A stretch of 64,000 bases of DNA from Clostridiales bacterium (GCA_022800625.1 JAAWQR010000001.1:19736-83735), one strand, 5' to 3'; counted from the stretch's first letter, positions 1-11,475 are shown. The notes: a model not told the origin generated them from the letters alone. A program made the numbers and translations.

Positions 1-823
1 AAATAAACAGCTTTTCAATATCTATCGGTGTAGTTTTTATTCCGGACGGCGCATATCCTCGCTTGATTATTGCTTCTGTTCCGTACTGCGTTTCTCTCTT
101 GCCGATCACGGCAGATGAAGGAAGAGAATTTATTATATCCGAGGAAGCCATAGCCATGCAGTATTCTTCATACAGCAGGTTCATTTCTTCGCATAAGATG
201 AGCTTTCCGTTATGCAGAAATGCAACATAATCGCATATTTTTTCAAGGTCGCTTATAATGTGTGAGGATATGAGCACGGAATGATTTTCGTCTCTCGTAA
301 ATTCTCCGAATAGGTTTATAACTTCATCGCGTATTACAGGATCAAGACCGCTTGTCGCTTCGTCGAGGATCAGCAGCTTCGGTCCATGGGAAAGGGCAAT
401 GGCGATTCCCATTTTCATCTGCATACCGCGTGAAAAATCCTTAAAAGGTTTATTCCTCGGAACAGAGAGCTTATCCAAATAACTTTTAAAGTCATGGCTG
501 CTCCAATTTTTATATATGTTTTTCATTATTCTGTCGATCTCCGATGCTTTAAGCATGGGAGGCAGTCCCGGTTCGTCAAGAACAACTCCGATGTCTTCTT
601 TGACTTTGTCAAAATTACAGGAAGTATTGTCATGCCCCAAAACTGTGATACTTCCGCTTTCTCGGTGTATCATGTTAAGTATCAGCTTGATCGTTGTACT
701 TTTTCCGGCGCCGTTCTCTCCTATAAGTCCCATAATACACCCTGTCGGCAGCGCAAGATTCAGCCCGTCAAGCGTAAAGCTTCCGTATGATTTAGTCAGA
801 TTTTTAATTTCTATTGCATTCAT
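1..823 (-). CDS. ABC transporter ATP-binding protein (3' end truncated by window edge)
   Basis: Minus-strand translation from ATG at 823 reads MNAIEIKNLTKSYGSFTLDGLNLALPTGCIMGLIGENGAGKSTTIKLILN (Walker A) and continues to LLILDEATSGLDPV (Walker B). It is not in the ORF track because it runs off the window. Confidence 0.9.
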   Translation of the reverse strand, partial: MNAIEIKNLTKSYGSFTLDGLNLALPTGCIMGLIGENGAGKSTTIKLILNMIHRESGSITVLGHDNTSCNFDKVKEDIGVVLDEPGLPPMLKASEIDRIMKNIYKNWSSHDFKSYLDKLSVPRNKPFKDFSRGMQMKMGIAIALSHGPKLLILDEATSGLDPVIRDEVINLFGEFTRDENHSVLISSHIISDLEKICDYVAFLHNGKLILCEEMNLLYEEYCMAMASSDIINSLPSSAVIGKRETQYGTEAIIKRGYAPSGIKTTPIDIEKLFI

Positions 824-852
824 TTTGAGTATGTACCTTTCTTCATATAAAT

Positions 853-1224
853 TTATTCTGCAATAATTATTCGCAGCATTTCGATCAGTTCATCATCTGA
901 CACTCCGCAGCATTTTGCAAGAGAATGAGCTTTGCTGAAATGTTCTTCGATCTTTTTAAGATTTTCTTCTCTTATCAGCTCAAGATTTTTTTGAGCTACA
1001 AAGCTTCCTTTAGCAGAGATCGTGTAGATAAAACCCTCACGTTCAAGCTCGTCATATGCACGCTTAGTTGTAACAACACTGATTCTCAAATCTTTCGCGA
1101 GGTTGCGTATAGAGGGAAGCGCCTCTCCCTCTTTAAGCTCACCCGACAGTATTTGCTCTTTTATAGCCGAATATATCTGATCATATATAGGCAGGCAGCT
1201 TTTATTATCAATTAAAATCAGCAT
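853..1224 (-). CDS. GntR family transcriptional regulator (YtrA-like, short)
   Basis: 123 aa: DNKSCLPIYDQIYSAIKEQILSGELKEGEALPSIRNLAKDLRISVVTTKRAYDELEREGFIYT, a typical GntR wHTH. It lies directly upstream of the ABC ATPase gene. Confidence 0.9.
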   Translation of the reverse strand: MLILIDNKSCLPIYDQIYSAIKEQILSGELKEGEALPSIRNLAKDLRISVVTTKRAYDELEREGFIYTISAKGSFVAQKNLELIREENLKKIEEHFSKAHSLAKCCGVSDDELIEMLRIIIAE

Positions 1225-1243
1225 GGCTTTTCCTTTCTGATAA

Positions 1244-1284
1244 CTGTATATATACAGTATACACAGTTATAACAGACTTGTCAA
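1244..1284 (-). promoter_or_regulatory. Sigma-A-type promoter with overlapping palindromic operator for the GntR/ABC operon
   Basis: Minus strand TTGACA (1279-1284), 17-nt spacer, TATACT (1256-1261). Perfect palindrome CTGTATATATACAG at 1244-1257 within AACTGT...ACAGTT. Confidence 0.7.
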
Positions 1285-1380
1285 TAGCAAATTTTAAAAA
1301 TAAGCTGTTAAAGATAATTGAAACTTGTAAAAGTGCAATGAATATCTCGGAAAAAAGTAAAAAAAGTCGGCTGATAGGTA

Positions 1381-1409
1381 TTGACAAAGCAGTGTTACAG
1401 TGATATAAT
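1381..1409 (+). promoter_or_regulatory. Sigma-A-type promoter of the T-box/BCAA operon
   Basis: TTGACA (1381-1386), 17-nt spacer, TATAAT (1404-1409). Confidence 0.8.
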
Positions 1410-1416
1410 AACGGTA

Positions 1417-1685
1417 ATTGATAAAAAGCTATGACGAAGATGATTTGTAACATGAAGCTTTCAGAGAGCCGGCGTACGGTGAAAGTCGGCAGCGGATGTT
1501 TCAGATTCTCTCACTTCCGAGCCGGAAGTCAGAAAGCCTTAACGGTGAGTAGATACTTCCCGAGAATGCTGCGTAAGTGCAAAGGAATTGTTGGATTCCG
1601 TGAGTGGCGACGACGGTCGCAATTTGAGTGGTACCGCGAGTGTAACCCACCCGTCTCAAAGAATACTTTGGGCGGGTGTTTTTGT
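1417..1685 (+). ncRNA. T-box leader (tRNA-sensing riboswitch), probable leucine specifier, with intrinsic terminator
   Basis: AGAGAGCCGGCGTACGGTG..CGG stem I apical elements, then CTCTCACTTCCGAGC specifier region; T-box sequence AATTTGAGTGGTACCGCG (1621-1638); terminator ACCCGTCTCAAAG-aata-CTTTGGGCGGGT followed by GTTTTTG. Lies directly upstream of ilvA. Confidence 0.9.
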
Positions 1686-1728
1686 ATAGCTCCCGTCATA
1701 TTCCCGAAAGAAAGGCAAAAGTGGATTT

Positions 1729-2925
1729 ATGCTGACGCTGGATAAAATTTTTCATGCTTCCGTTATTCTGAAGGACATAATCAGAAAAACAGCAATTGTC
1801 CGTACCGAAGGTATTATGGATGACTGCAAGCTGTTTTTAAAGCCTGAAAATCTTCAAAGAACCGGTTCTTTTAAACTTAGGGGCTCGGGATATAAGATAG
1901 CGATGCTTTCCGAGGAAGAAAAGAAGCGCGGGGTTATTGCTTGCTCTGCCGGAAATCACGCTCAGGGTGTTGCGCTTGCCGCAACAAAAAGCGGAGCGTC
2001 CTCGCTGATCTGTCTGCCCGACACAGCTCCTATATCAAAGATCGAAGCTACAAAGCGTTACGGCGCTCAGGTCTGCCTTGTAAACGGATGCTATGACGAC
2101 GCATATAATAAAGCGCTGGAGCTGAGAGATGAGATGGGATATACCTTCGTTCATCCGTTTGATGACGAAGATGTAATCGCAGGTCAGGGAACTATCGGAC
2201 TTGAAATCGTACAGGAGATGGACGACGTTGACGCTGTTATAGTTCCCATCGGAGGCGGCGGACTTATATCGGGCGTGGCTTATGCCATAAAGACGCTCAG
2301 ACCGTCGATCAAGGTTTACGGCGTTCAGGCGGCAGGCGCTCCGAGTATGTATAACTCAATAAATGATTCTCATATCGAATGCCTTGAAAGCGTTTCGACC
2401 ATTGCCGACGGAATCGCTGTTAAGCAGCCGGGTGAAAATACATATGATCTTGTAAGCAAGTATGTCGATGACATTGCTCTTGTAAGCGAGGACGAGATAG
2501 CTTCTGCAATACTTGCGCTTATTGAAAAGCAGAAGATGACAGCCGAAGGAGCGGGAGCGGTTTCCGTAGCGGCAGCTATGTTTGATAAGTTCCCAATAAA
2601 AGGGAAAAAGGTTGTAAGCCTTGTCTCGGGAGGAAATATCGACGTTACTATTCTTTCTCGCGTTATCGAGCGCGGACTTATGAAATCAGGACGTTCAAGC
2701 TGTCTCCTCATTGAGCTAATGGATAAACCCGGTCAGCTAAAGGACGTATCGAGAATAATAGCCGATCATGGCGGAAACGTAACAAATGTTCACTATGAAC
2801 ACGCAAGCGAGATAGAGAGCGTCAACGGCTGTTATCTGCGAATTGCTATGGAAACGAGAAATTACGAGCATGTGGAGGAAATTGCTAACGCTCTCCGCGG
2901 AGAAGGCTTCAAAATCGTAGAGTAA
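1729..2925 (+). CDS. ilvA: Threonine ammonia-lyase (threonine dehydratase) with C-terminal ACT domain
   Basis: 398 aa; PLP motif NLQRTGSFKLRG, glycine-rich GGGGLISG, C-terminal ACT-like segment LLIELMDKPGQLKDVSRIIADHGGNV. Confidence 0.95.
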   Translation: MLTLDKIFHASVILKDIIRKTAIVRTEGIMDDCKLFLKPENLQRTGSFKLRGSGYKIAMLSEEEKKRGVIACSAGNHAQGVALAATKSGASSLICLPDTAPISKIEATKRYGAQVCLVNGCYDDAYNKALELRDEMGYTFVHPFDDEDVIAGQGTIGLEIVQEMDDVDAVIVPIGGGGLISGVAYAIKTLRPSIKVYGVQAAGAPSMYNSINDSHIECLESVSTIADGIAVKQPGENTYDLVSKYVDDIALVSEDEIASAILALIEKQKMTAEGAGAVSVAAAMFDKFPIKGKKVVSLVSGGNIDVTILSRVIERGLMKSGRSSCLLIELMDKPGQLKDVSRIIADHGGNVTNVHYEHASEIESVNGCYLRIAMETRNYEHVEEIANALRGEGFKIVE

Positions 2926-3116
2926 ATATAATCTATTAAATCAGCAAAGGTTGAACGTCTGAAAATAAAATGCGCATAGAGTGTATTTCATCTGATTTCA
3001 GACACGATTTGTGTCTTTCACCGAGAGAACGGGCGAATTTCGCCTGCGGCGAAATCGACACAAATCACCACTTTAGCACTGTATGCACTAAAGTGTGGAA
3101 AGGAATGGTCATAAAA

Positions 3117-3491
3117 ATGAGTAAAATAATACATACATCAAACGCACCCGAAGCGATCGGACCGTATTCGCAGGCTGTAGCTTGCGGCAATCTTGTATTT
3201 ACCTCAGGGCAGATCGCAATAAATCCCGCAAACGGAACTATAGAAGCCGATACTATTGAAGCTCAGACCGAGCAGGTTTGCAAGAATCTAAAAGCAGTGC
3301 TTGAAGAATCAGGCTCTTCGCTTGAAAAAGTAATAAAAACGGTATGCTTTCTTAGAAATATGAGCGATTTCGCGGCATTTAATGAAGTGTACGGAAAGTA
3401 TTTTATCGGTAAGCCTGCAAGATCATGCGTTGCGGTAAGAGAGTTGCCGAAAAATGTTTTAGTCGAAATAGATACCGTGGCGGAAATTTAA
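3117..3491 (+). CDS. ridA: RidA family enamine/imine deaminase
   Basis: From ATG 3117: MSKIIHTSNAPEAIGPYSQAVACGNLVFTSGQI...RSCVAVRELPKNVLVEIDTVAEI. The ORF-track start at 2970 runs through hairpin DNA and is probably too early. Confidence 0.92.
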   Translation: MSKIIHTSNAPEAIGPYSQAVACGNLVFTSGQIAINPANGTIEADTIEAQTEQVCKNLKAVLEESGSSLEKVIKTVCFLRNMSDFAAFNEVYGKYFIGKPARSCVAVRELPKNVLVEIDTVAEI

Positions 3492-3517
3492 TTAAAAAAC
3501 AGTAAAGGGGATATATT

Positions 3518-5191
3518 ATGAATGCAAACAAGTACGGCGTGGGATATTACCTCCCGCCTGAAGTTACATACGATTGGGTAAAAAAGGATCATGTGGATAA
3601 AGCGCCGCTTTGGTGCAGCGTTGATCTCAGGGACGGAAATCAAAGCCTTGTAATTCCTATGGATCTTAAGGAAAAGCTTGAGTTTTATAAGCTTCTTTTA
3701 AAAGTGGGATTCAAAGAAATTGAGGTCGGTTTTCCGGCAGCATCCGAAACTGAATATGAATTTCTTCGCACACTGATCGAAAATAATATGATCCCGAAGG
3801 ACGTTACAGTTCAGGTTTTGACTCAGTGCCGAGAACATATTATAAGGAAAACCTTTGAGGCTTGCAAGGGAGCTCCGAGTGCAATCATTCATTTCTATAA
3901 TTCTGTGAGCGTTGCACAGAGAGAGCAGGTATTCCGCAAATCAAAAGAGGAAATTAAAAAGATAGCTACTGACGGAGCAAAGCTTGTAAAAAAGCTTGCC
4001 GCTGAGTATGAGGGGAATTTCCGCTTTGAATATTCGCCCGAAAGCTTTACGGGAACAGAGCCTGAATATGCTCTTGAAGTGTGCAACGCAGTGCTTGATA
4101 TACTCAAGCCCGGTCCTGACAACAATGTTATTATCAATCTTCCCGTGACTGTTGAGATGAGCATGCCGCACGTTTATGCAACTCAGATTGAATATATGTG
4201 CAAAAATCTCAAATACAGAAAATATGTTACCGTAAGTCTCCACCCGCATAACGACCGCGGAACGGGAGTTGCGGATACCGAGCTTGCGCTTCTTGCGGGA
4301 GCAGACAGAGTAGAAGGAACGCTTTTCGGAAACGGTGAAAGAACAGGTAACGTTGACGTTATAACGCTTGCGATGAATATGTATTCTCACGGTGTAGATC
4401 CGAAGCTTGACTTCTCTGATATGCCGTCTATCGTTGAAGTGTATGAAAAATGCACAAGAATGCACGTATATGAGAGAACACCCTATGCAGGTTCGCTTGT
4501 TTTTGCAGCTTTCTCGGGAAGTCATCAGGATGCTATAGCAAAAGGTATGAAGTGGCGTGAGGAAAAGAAGCTTGAACAATGGACAGTTCCTTATATACCG
4601 ATCGATCCGAAAGACATCAGCCGCACATACGATGCCGACGTGATAAGAGTTAACTCTCAGAGCGGAAAGGGCGGTATCGGGTATCTTCTCGAACAAACCT
4701 ACGGATATGTTTTGCCGGCAGGTATGCGAGAGCATCTCAGCTATCTCTGCAAGGGTATCTCAGACCATGAGCATAAGGAATTGAAGGTATCAGAGGTTCT
4801 TGACATCTTCAAGGATCATTACTTTGATTATAAGAATCCCGTTTCTGTAGAAAACTTCCAGTTTAAGCAGGACGGAAACGAGGTCATAGCAGACATAACT
4901 TTGAAAAACGGTGAGGAAACATCTTCTCTTACGGTTTCGGGTAACGGATCAATAGATGCTCTCAGCAATGCACTCAAAAAATTTACAGGAAACGATTATA
5001 TGCTTAAGGTCTATACAGAGCACAGCATGCAGGATCAGAATTCAAAGAGCGTTGCTGCGGCTTATATCGGTCTTGAAGCACCGAGCGGTGAGATTTATTG
5101 GGGAGTCGGTACTCATACGGATATTATACGCGCAGGCGCTCATGCGCTTCTCAGTGCGTATAACAATTATGTAAAAGACATATCCAAGTAA
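3518..5191 (+). CDS. leuA: 2-isopropylmalate synthase (LeuA type 2)
   Basis: 557 aa; [57 protein letters not shown]. Confidence 0.95.
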   Translation: MNANKYGVGYYLPPEVTYDWVKKDHVDKAPLWCSVDLRDGNQSLVIPMDLKEKLEFYKLLLKVGFKEIEVGFPAASETEYEFLRTLIENNMIPKDVTVQVLTQCREHIIRKTFEACKGAPSAIIHFYNSVSVAQREQVFRKSKEEIKKIATDGAKLVKKLAAEYEGNFRFEYSPESFTGTEPEYALEVCNAVLDILKPGPDNNVIINLPVTVEMSMPHVYATQIEYMCKNLKYRKYVTVSLHPHNDRGTGVADTELALLAGADRVEGTLFGNGERTGNVDVITLAMNMYSHGVDPKLDFSDMPSIVEVYEKCTRMHVYERTPYAGSLVFAAFSGSHQDAIAKGMKWREEKKLEQWTVPYIPIDPKDISRTYDADVIRVNSQSGKGGIGYLLEQTYGYVLPAGMREHLSYLCKGISDHEHKELKVSEVLDIFKDHYFDYKNPVSVENFQFKQDGNEVIADITLKNGEETSSLTVSGNGSIDALSNALKKFTGNDYMLKVYTEHSMQDQNSKSVAAAYIGLEAPSGEIYWGVGTHTDIIRAGAHALLSAYNNYVKDISK

Positions 5192-5262
5192 TTTCACAGC
5201 TCAAGTTTAGGTATAAGCAAACTGAAGCTAAATATAGAAAAATAAAAATATGGAGTTTTCAT

Positions 5263-6528
5263 ATGGGAATGACAATGACTCAAAAGATTTTAGCGGCGCA
5301 TGCAGGTCTTGACACTGTCACGGCAGGTCAGCTCATAAATGCAAAGCTTGATCTTGTACTCGGTAACGATATTACAACTCCCGTAGCCGTAAACGAATTT
5401 AAAAAAGCAGGCTTCGAGGAAGTGTTCAATAAAGACAGAATTGCGATAGTTCTCGATCACTTTGTTCCGAATAAAGATATCAAAGCGGCAGAACAGTCGA
5501 AACAGTGCCGCGGATTTGCGTGCGATCACTGCATCAGCCATTTTTACGATGTCGGTAAAATGGGAATCGAGCATGCGCTTCTTCCCGAACAGGGTGTTGT
5601 AACGGCAGGTGATTGCATAATCGGCGCAGACAGCCATACATGTACATACGGCGCACTCGGTGCATTTTCGACAGGTGTCGGAAGTACGGATATGGCGGCA
5701 GGAATGGCAACGGGAATGGCTTGGTTTAAGGTTCCGTCAGCTATTAAGTTTAACCTCAGCGGACGCCTTCCGTCAAATTGCAGCGGAAAAGACGTAATCC
5801 TTACAATTATCGGTCAGATCGGTGTTGACGGCGCATTATACCGCAGTATGGAGTTTGCGGGAGAAGGTGTAAAAACGCTTTCGATGGATGACAGACTTTG
5901 TATTTGCAATATGGCAATTGAGGCGGGCGCCAAAAACGGAATTTTCCCTGTTGATGATGTTACAAAGGCTTATATGGATGGACGTTCGGAGCGTGAACCT
6001 GTGATTTTTGAAGCAGATTCCGACGCAGAATACGAAAAGGTCATAGAAATAGATCTCTCGTCTGTTACTCCGACCGTAAGCTGTCCTCATCTTCCCGAAA
6101 ATACAAAGCCGGCTTCTGAGCTTTCCGATATAAAGATAGATCAGGTAGTAATCGGAAGCTGCACAAACGGACGTATGGAGGATATGGAGGTAGCATACCG
6201 CACGCTGAACGGAAAGAAGATCGCGGACGGAATACGCTGCATCATTATCCCCGGTACAATGGAAATCATGCGCGAATGTGTGGAGCGCGGTTATGTGACA
6301 GCCTTTATTGATGCAGGCGCAGTCGTTTCAACACCGACCTGCGGACCTTGTCTCGGCGGATATATGGGAATTCTCGCCGCAGGAGAGAGATGTATAGCAA
6401 CGACAAACCGTAACTTTGTCGGACGTATGGGACACGTTGAAAGCGAAGTATATCTTGCAAGCCCGGCAACAGCTGCCGCAAGCGCGCTGACAGGATATAT
6501 CACAAATCCGTCGGAGGTAAACGCATGA
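5263..6528 (+). CDS. leuC: 3-isopropylmalate dehydratase large subunit
   Basis: 421 aa; aconitase-family Fe-S motifs [32 protein letters not shown] and [10 protein letters not shown]. Confidence 0.95.
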   Translation: MGMTMTQKILAAHAGLDTVTAGQLINAKLDLVLGNDITTPVAVNEFKKAGFEEVFNKDRIAIVLDHFVPNKDIKAAEQSKQCRGFACDHCISHFYDVGKMGIEHALLPEQGVVTAGDCIIGADSHTCTYGALGAFSTGVGSTDMAAGMATGMAWFKVPSAIKFNLSGRLPSNCSGKDVILTIIGQIGVDGALYRSMEFAGEGVKTLSMDDRLCICNMAIEAGAKNGIFPVDDVTKAYMDGRSEREPVIFEADSDAEYEKVIEIDLSSVTPTVSCPHLPENTKPASELSDIKIDQVVIGSCTNGRMEDMEVAYRTLNGKKIADGIRCIIIPGTMEIMRECVERGYVTAFIDAGAVVSTPTCGPCLGGYMGILAAGERCIATTNRNFVGRMGHVESEVYLASPATAAASALTGYITNPSEVNA

Positions 6529-7010
6529 ATACAAAGGGACATGTTTTCAAATATTCGGATAATGTAGATACAGACGTTATAATTCCGGCACGCTATCTTA
6601 ACACACCCGATGCAAAAGAGCTTGCTCTCCACTGCATGGAGGATATCGACACTGAATTTGTAAAACAGGTGCAAAAAGGCGATGTTATGGTTGCAGGCTG
6701 GAACTTCGGTTGCGGTTCATCGCGCGAGCATGCTCCGCTTGTTATCAAGACATGCGGAACAGGATGCGTTATTGCAAAGAGTTTTGCGAGAATTTTCTAC
6801 AGAAACGCAATAAATATCGGACTTCCGATACTTGAGTGCCCTGAAGCTGTCGATGAAATATCGTCAGGAGATGAGGTTTCGGTTGATTTTGATACGGGAG
6901 TTATAACCGATATTACGACGGGAGAGACATATAAGGCACAGCCGTTCCCGCCTTTTATTCAGAATATTATATCGGCAGGCGGACTGCTTGCTTCATTGAA
7001 GCAAAACTAA
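6525..7010 (+). CDS. leuD: 3-isopropylmalate dehydratase small subunit
   Basis: 161 aa; [17 protein letters not shown] and [14 protein letters not shown]. Overlaps leuC by 4 nt. Confidence 0.95.
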   Translation: MNTKGHVFKYSDNVDTDVIIPARYLNTPDAKELALHCMEDIDTEFVKQVQKGDVMVAGWNFGCGSSREHAPLVIKTCGTGCVIAKSFARIFYRNAINIGLPILECPEAVDEISSGDEVSVDFDTGVITDITTGETYKAQPFPPFIQNIISAGGLLASLKQN

Positions 7011-7024
7011 CGGGGGATTTCTCG

Positions 7025-8119
7025 ATGAATAAAAAAATAGCAGTAATAAGAGGAGACGGAATCGGGCCTGAAATTGTTAATGCAGCGCTCGGTGTACTGA
7101 GTACAGTTGCAGATAAATTCGGACACACGTTCAATTATGATGACGTGGACATGGGCGGCTGCGCGATAGATAAGTGGGGCGATCCGCTTCCCGTAGAAAT
7201 GCTTAAAAAATGTATAGAATCTGACAGCGTACTTCTCGGAGCAGTCGGCGGAAAGAAATGGGACGTCGTTCCCGGACATATGCGTCCCGAAAAAGGACTT
7301 CTCAGACTTCGCGCGGGAATGGGAGTGTATTCCAACAACCGTCCTGCAAAGATCTGGCCGCAGCTTGCAGACGCATCACCGCTTAAGTCTGAAATAGTAG
7401 ACAAGGGAATAGACTTTATAATCGTTCGTGAGCTTATCGGAGGCATTTATTTCGGCGAACACAAGACTACCGAAGTAAACGGCGAAAATAAAGCAACGGA
7501 TGATATGAGCTATACCGAATCCGAAATCGAGCGTATCGGGCGCATCGGATTTGAAACTGCGCGTAAGCGGGGAGGAAAGCTTTGCTCTGTTGAAAAGAGC
7601 AATGTGCTTGATTGCAGCAGACTTTGGAAGAAAGTTATGCACCGTCTTGCGAAAGAATATCCGGATGTTACGCTGACCGACATGCTTGTAGACAACTGCG
7701 CAATGCAGATAGTGAAGGATCCGTCACAGTTTGACGTTATAGTCACTGAAAACATGTTCGGAGATATACTTTCCGATGAAGCCTCTATGATAACGGGTTC
7801 GATCGGAATGATTCCGTCATCAAGTCTCGGAAACGGTACATGCGGTCTTTATGAGCCGATCCACGGATCAGCCCCCGATATCGCAGGAATGGATATTGCA
7901 AATCCTATCGGAACCATTCTTTCTGCGTCTATGATGCTGAAGTATAGCTTTGATATGGAAAATGAGTCCGACTGCATTGAAAAAGCAGTGTATAATGTAC
8001 TTGAAAAAGGATACCGCACATCTGATATTATGCCGCAGGATGAATTGTCCTCATCATGTGAAAAGGTCGGCTGCCGCAAGATGGCTGAACTCATCATAGA
8101 TGAGATTAAGGCTATGTAA
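7025..8119 (+). CDS. leuB: 3-isopropylmalate dehydrogenase
   Basis: 364 aa; KIAVIRGDGIGPEIV, LTDMLVDNCAMQIV, NMFGDILSDEASMITGSIGMIPS. Confidence 0.95.
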   Translation: MNKKIAVIRGDGIGPEIVNAALGVLSTVADKFGHTFNYDDVDMGGCAIDKWGDPLPVEMLKKCIESDSVLLGAVGGKKWDVVPGHMRPEKGLLRLRAGMGVYSNNRPAKIWPQLADASPLKSEIVDKGIDFIIVRELIGGIYFGEHKTTEVNGENKATDDMSYTESEIERIGRIGFETARKRGGKLCSVEKSNVLDCSRLWKKVMHRLAKEYPDVTLTDMLVDNCAMQIVKDPSQFDVIVTENMFGDILSDEASMITGSIGMIPSSSLGNGTCGLYEPIHGSAPDIAGMDIANPIGTILSASMMLKYSFDMENESDCIEKAVYNVLEKGYRTSDIMPQDELSSSCEKVGCRKMAELIIDEIKAM

Positions 8120-8172
8120 TAAAGAGCGAATATCCGCTTTAAAGAATCAGAAAGGAAAAGGCAAGGAAATAT

Positions 8173-9840
8173 ATGAAGCTGTCCGGCGCAGATATTATTG
8201 TCAGAACATTGATTGAGCAGGGATGCGATGTTGTCTTCGGTTATCCGGGAGGCCAGATCATCAATGTTTATGATTCACTTTATAAATACAAAGACGAGCT
8301 TACTCATGTACTTACAGCACACGAACAGGGTGCGGCGCATGCAGCCGACGGATATGCCAGGGCGACCGGTAAACCCGGAGTTGTTATAGCAACATCAGGA
8401 CCCGGAGCTACCAACCTTGTAACGGGAATCGCAACCGCATATCTCGATTCTGTACCGATGGTGGCAATCACGGGAAATGTTTTTGCTTCTCAGCTCGGAA
8501 CTGATAGCTTTCAGGAAATAGACATTACGGGCATTACGCTTCCCATTACAAAGCATAACTATATAGTCGGCTCTGTGGAAGAGCTTGCGGATACGATCCG
8601 TGAAGCATTCAAGATTGCCGTATCAGACAGACCGGGCCCCGTTCTTATTGACGTGCCTAAAAATATTCAGGTAGCCCGATGCGAATATGAACCTCAAGTA
8701 CGCGTGGTTCCCGATGAGAAAAATGCCGCAAAGGATATCCGCATTGCGGAAGCGGCGAAGTGTATAAACGAAGTTGAGCGTCCGTATATATATTTCGGCG
8801 GAGGGCTTATAAGCGCGGTAGCTGAGAGTGAGCTTACAGAGCTTTGTGAGAAGATCGACGCTCCTGTCGGATGTTCCTTTATGGGACTGTCAGGTATGCC
8901 TACAGATCACCCGAAGTTTCTCGGAATGCAGGGAATGCATGGTCATTATGCTTCTTCAATGGCTATGCACAATGCCGACTGTATTATTGCACTCGGAGTC
9001 AGATTTAACGACCGTGTAACAGGTAACAGAGCAAAATTTGCGACTACCGCTAAGATCGTTCATATTGATATAGACGGAGCTGAGCTTTCAAAAACAGTAA
9101 ATCCGGCACACGCGCTGCGCGGAGACCTGAAGCTGACGCTTCAGAAGCTGATTCCGCAGCTTGAGCAGAAAAACAACGCTGAATGGTGGGAAACAATCGA
9201 AGAGCTTCGGCGTGAAGAGAAGGATACTCTCGATAACCGTGACGGAATGACGCCCCGCAAAGCTATTCTTACGCTTAATAAACATCTTGCTCCCGGTACT
9301 CCTGTTGCAACTGACGTAGGTCAGCACCAGATGTGGGCGGCACAGAATCTAAACTTCAAGAACAGCCGCAGATTTATTTCAAGCGGCGGACTCGGAACGA
9401 TGGGATTCGGTCTCGGAGCTGCAATCGGTGCACAAATGGGATCAGGCGAGCACGCGGTACTTGTAACGGGAGACGGCAGCTTCGGAATGTGTTTGAATGA
9501 GCTTGCTACCGCAGTTTCGCAAAAAACTCCGCTTGTTATTCTGCTTCTCAACAACGGTGTTCTCGGTATGGTTCGTCAGTGGCAGACGCTGTTCTTTGAT
9601 AAGCACTATTCCAATACTGTTCTTGACAGAAAAACCGACTTTATTAAGCTTGCCGAAGCGTTCGGTGCTGAAGGCGAAAGGTGCACGACTCCCGAGGAGC
9701 TTGACGCAGCGCTCGGACGAGCTTTTGAGACAAAAGGACCGTATGTTGTTGAATGCCTGATAGACAAGGACGAATTTGTTCTCCCGATGCTTCCTCCGGG
9801 CGGATCGATGGATGATATTATTGTAAAGGTTGGTGACTGA
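8173..9840 (+). CDS. ilvB: Acetolactate synthase large subunit (ThDP-dependent)
   Basis: 555 aa; VVFGYPGGQIINVYD, HEQGAAHAADGYARATGKPGV, GDGSFGMCLNELATAV. Confidence 0.95.
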   Translation: MKLSGADIIVRTLIEQGCDVVFGYPGGQIINVYDSLYKYKDELTHVLTAHEQGAAHAADGYARATGKPGVVIATSGPGATNLVTGIATAYLDSVPMVAITGNVFASQLGTDSFQEIDITGITLPITKHNYIVGSVEELADTIREAFKIAVSDRPGPVLIDVPKNIQVARCEYEPQVRVVPDEKNAAKDIRIAEAAKCINEVERPYIYFGGGLISAVAESELTELCEKIDAPVGCSFMGLSGMPTDHPKFLGMQGMHGHYASSMAMHNADCIIALGVRFNDRVTGNRAKFATTAKIVHIDIDGAELSKTVNPAHALRGDLKLTLQKLIPQLEQKNNAEWWETIEELRREEKDTLDNRDGMTPRKAILTLNKHLAPGTPVATDVGQHQMWAAQNLNFKNSRRFISSGGLGTMGFGLGAAIGAQMGSGEHAVLVTGDGSFGMCLNELATAVSQKTPLVILLLNNGVLGMVRQWQTLFFDKHYSNTVLDRKTDFIKLAEAFGAEGERCTTPEELDAALGRAFETKGPYVVECLIDKDEFVLPMLPPGGSMDDIIVKVGD

Positions 9841-9841
9841 T

Positions 9842-10351
9842 ATGGCAGGATTTACGGTAGCAGTTCTCGTAAAAAATCAATTTGGTGTACTCAACCGTGT
9901 TACGAGCATGTTCAGACGGCGTCGCTTTAATATCAGCTATCTTACGGTGAGTGAGACAGAGTCCCCCGAATATTCACGTATTACGGTCGGTTCGTCGGGA
10001 AGCGATACGGAAAAAAGACAGCTTTTCGATCAGCTTTATAAGCTTCCTGACGTATGCTCGATCAAAGAGCTTCACGATGATGATTCCGTAAGCTATGAAC
10101 TTTTGCTTATAAAAGTAAAAAATGATCCCGAAACACGGAGCGATGTTAAGGATGCGGCTGAGGCTTTCAGGGCAAAGACCGTAGACTATACGAGAGAATC
10201 GGTAATAATGCAGATTACGGGAAGCACTCAGCGTATCGACGCATTTATTGATATTATGCGTGATTTTACAATACTTGAAATATGCCGCACAGGCGTGGTA
10301 TCACTTGAACGCGGCAGCAGCACTATCCGCAAAACAGAGCTTGAGCTTTGA
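9842..10351 (+). CDS. ilvN: Acetolactate synthase small (regulatory, ACT) subunit
   Basis: MAGFTVAVLVKNQFGVLNRVTSMFRRRRFNISYLTVSETE. ATG at 9842 is preferred over the track start at 9830. Confidence 0.93.
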   Translation: MAGFTVAVLVKNQFGVLNRVTSMFRRRRFNISYLTVSETESPEYSRITVGSSGSDTEKRQLFDQLYKLPDVCSIKELHDDDSVSYELLLIKVKNDPETRSDVKDAAEAFRAKTVDYTRESVIMQITGSTQRIDAFIDIMRDFTILEICRTGVVSLERGSSTIRKTELEL

Positions 10352-10387
10352 CGGATACATAACATAATCAAATCTTTATTTATATAA

Positions 10388-11419
<1,032 letters not shown>

Positions 11420-11448
11420 TAGCTTTTATACTGCATTTAGGCAGAGCA

Positions 11449-11475
11449 GGGGATAGCATAAATTATGTTATCCCC
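11449..11475 (+). other. Palindrome/hairpin in the ilvC-ilvD intergenic region
   Basis: GGGGATAGCATAAATTATGTTATCCCC: near-perfect 27-nt inverted repeat with one G.U, no immediate U-tract. Confidence 0.7.

Noticed and set aside
494-866. Plus-strand ORFs of 98 and 116 aa
   Set aside because: Antisense to the truncated ABC ATPase gene, whose motifs are clear on the minus strand.
1431-1745. 104-aa ORF before ilvA
   Set aside because: Covers the T-box leader and its terminator; explained by structured RNA.
3941-4735. 264-aa minus-strand ORF opposite leuA
   Set aside because: Antisense to an unmistakable LeuA with no domain signature; likewise a shadow ORF.
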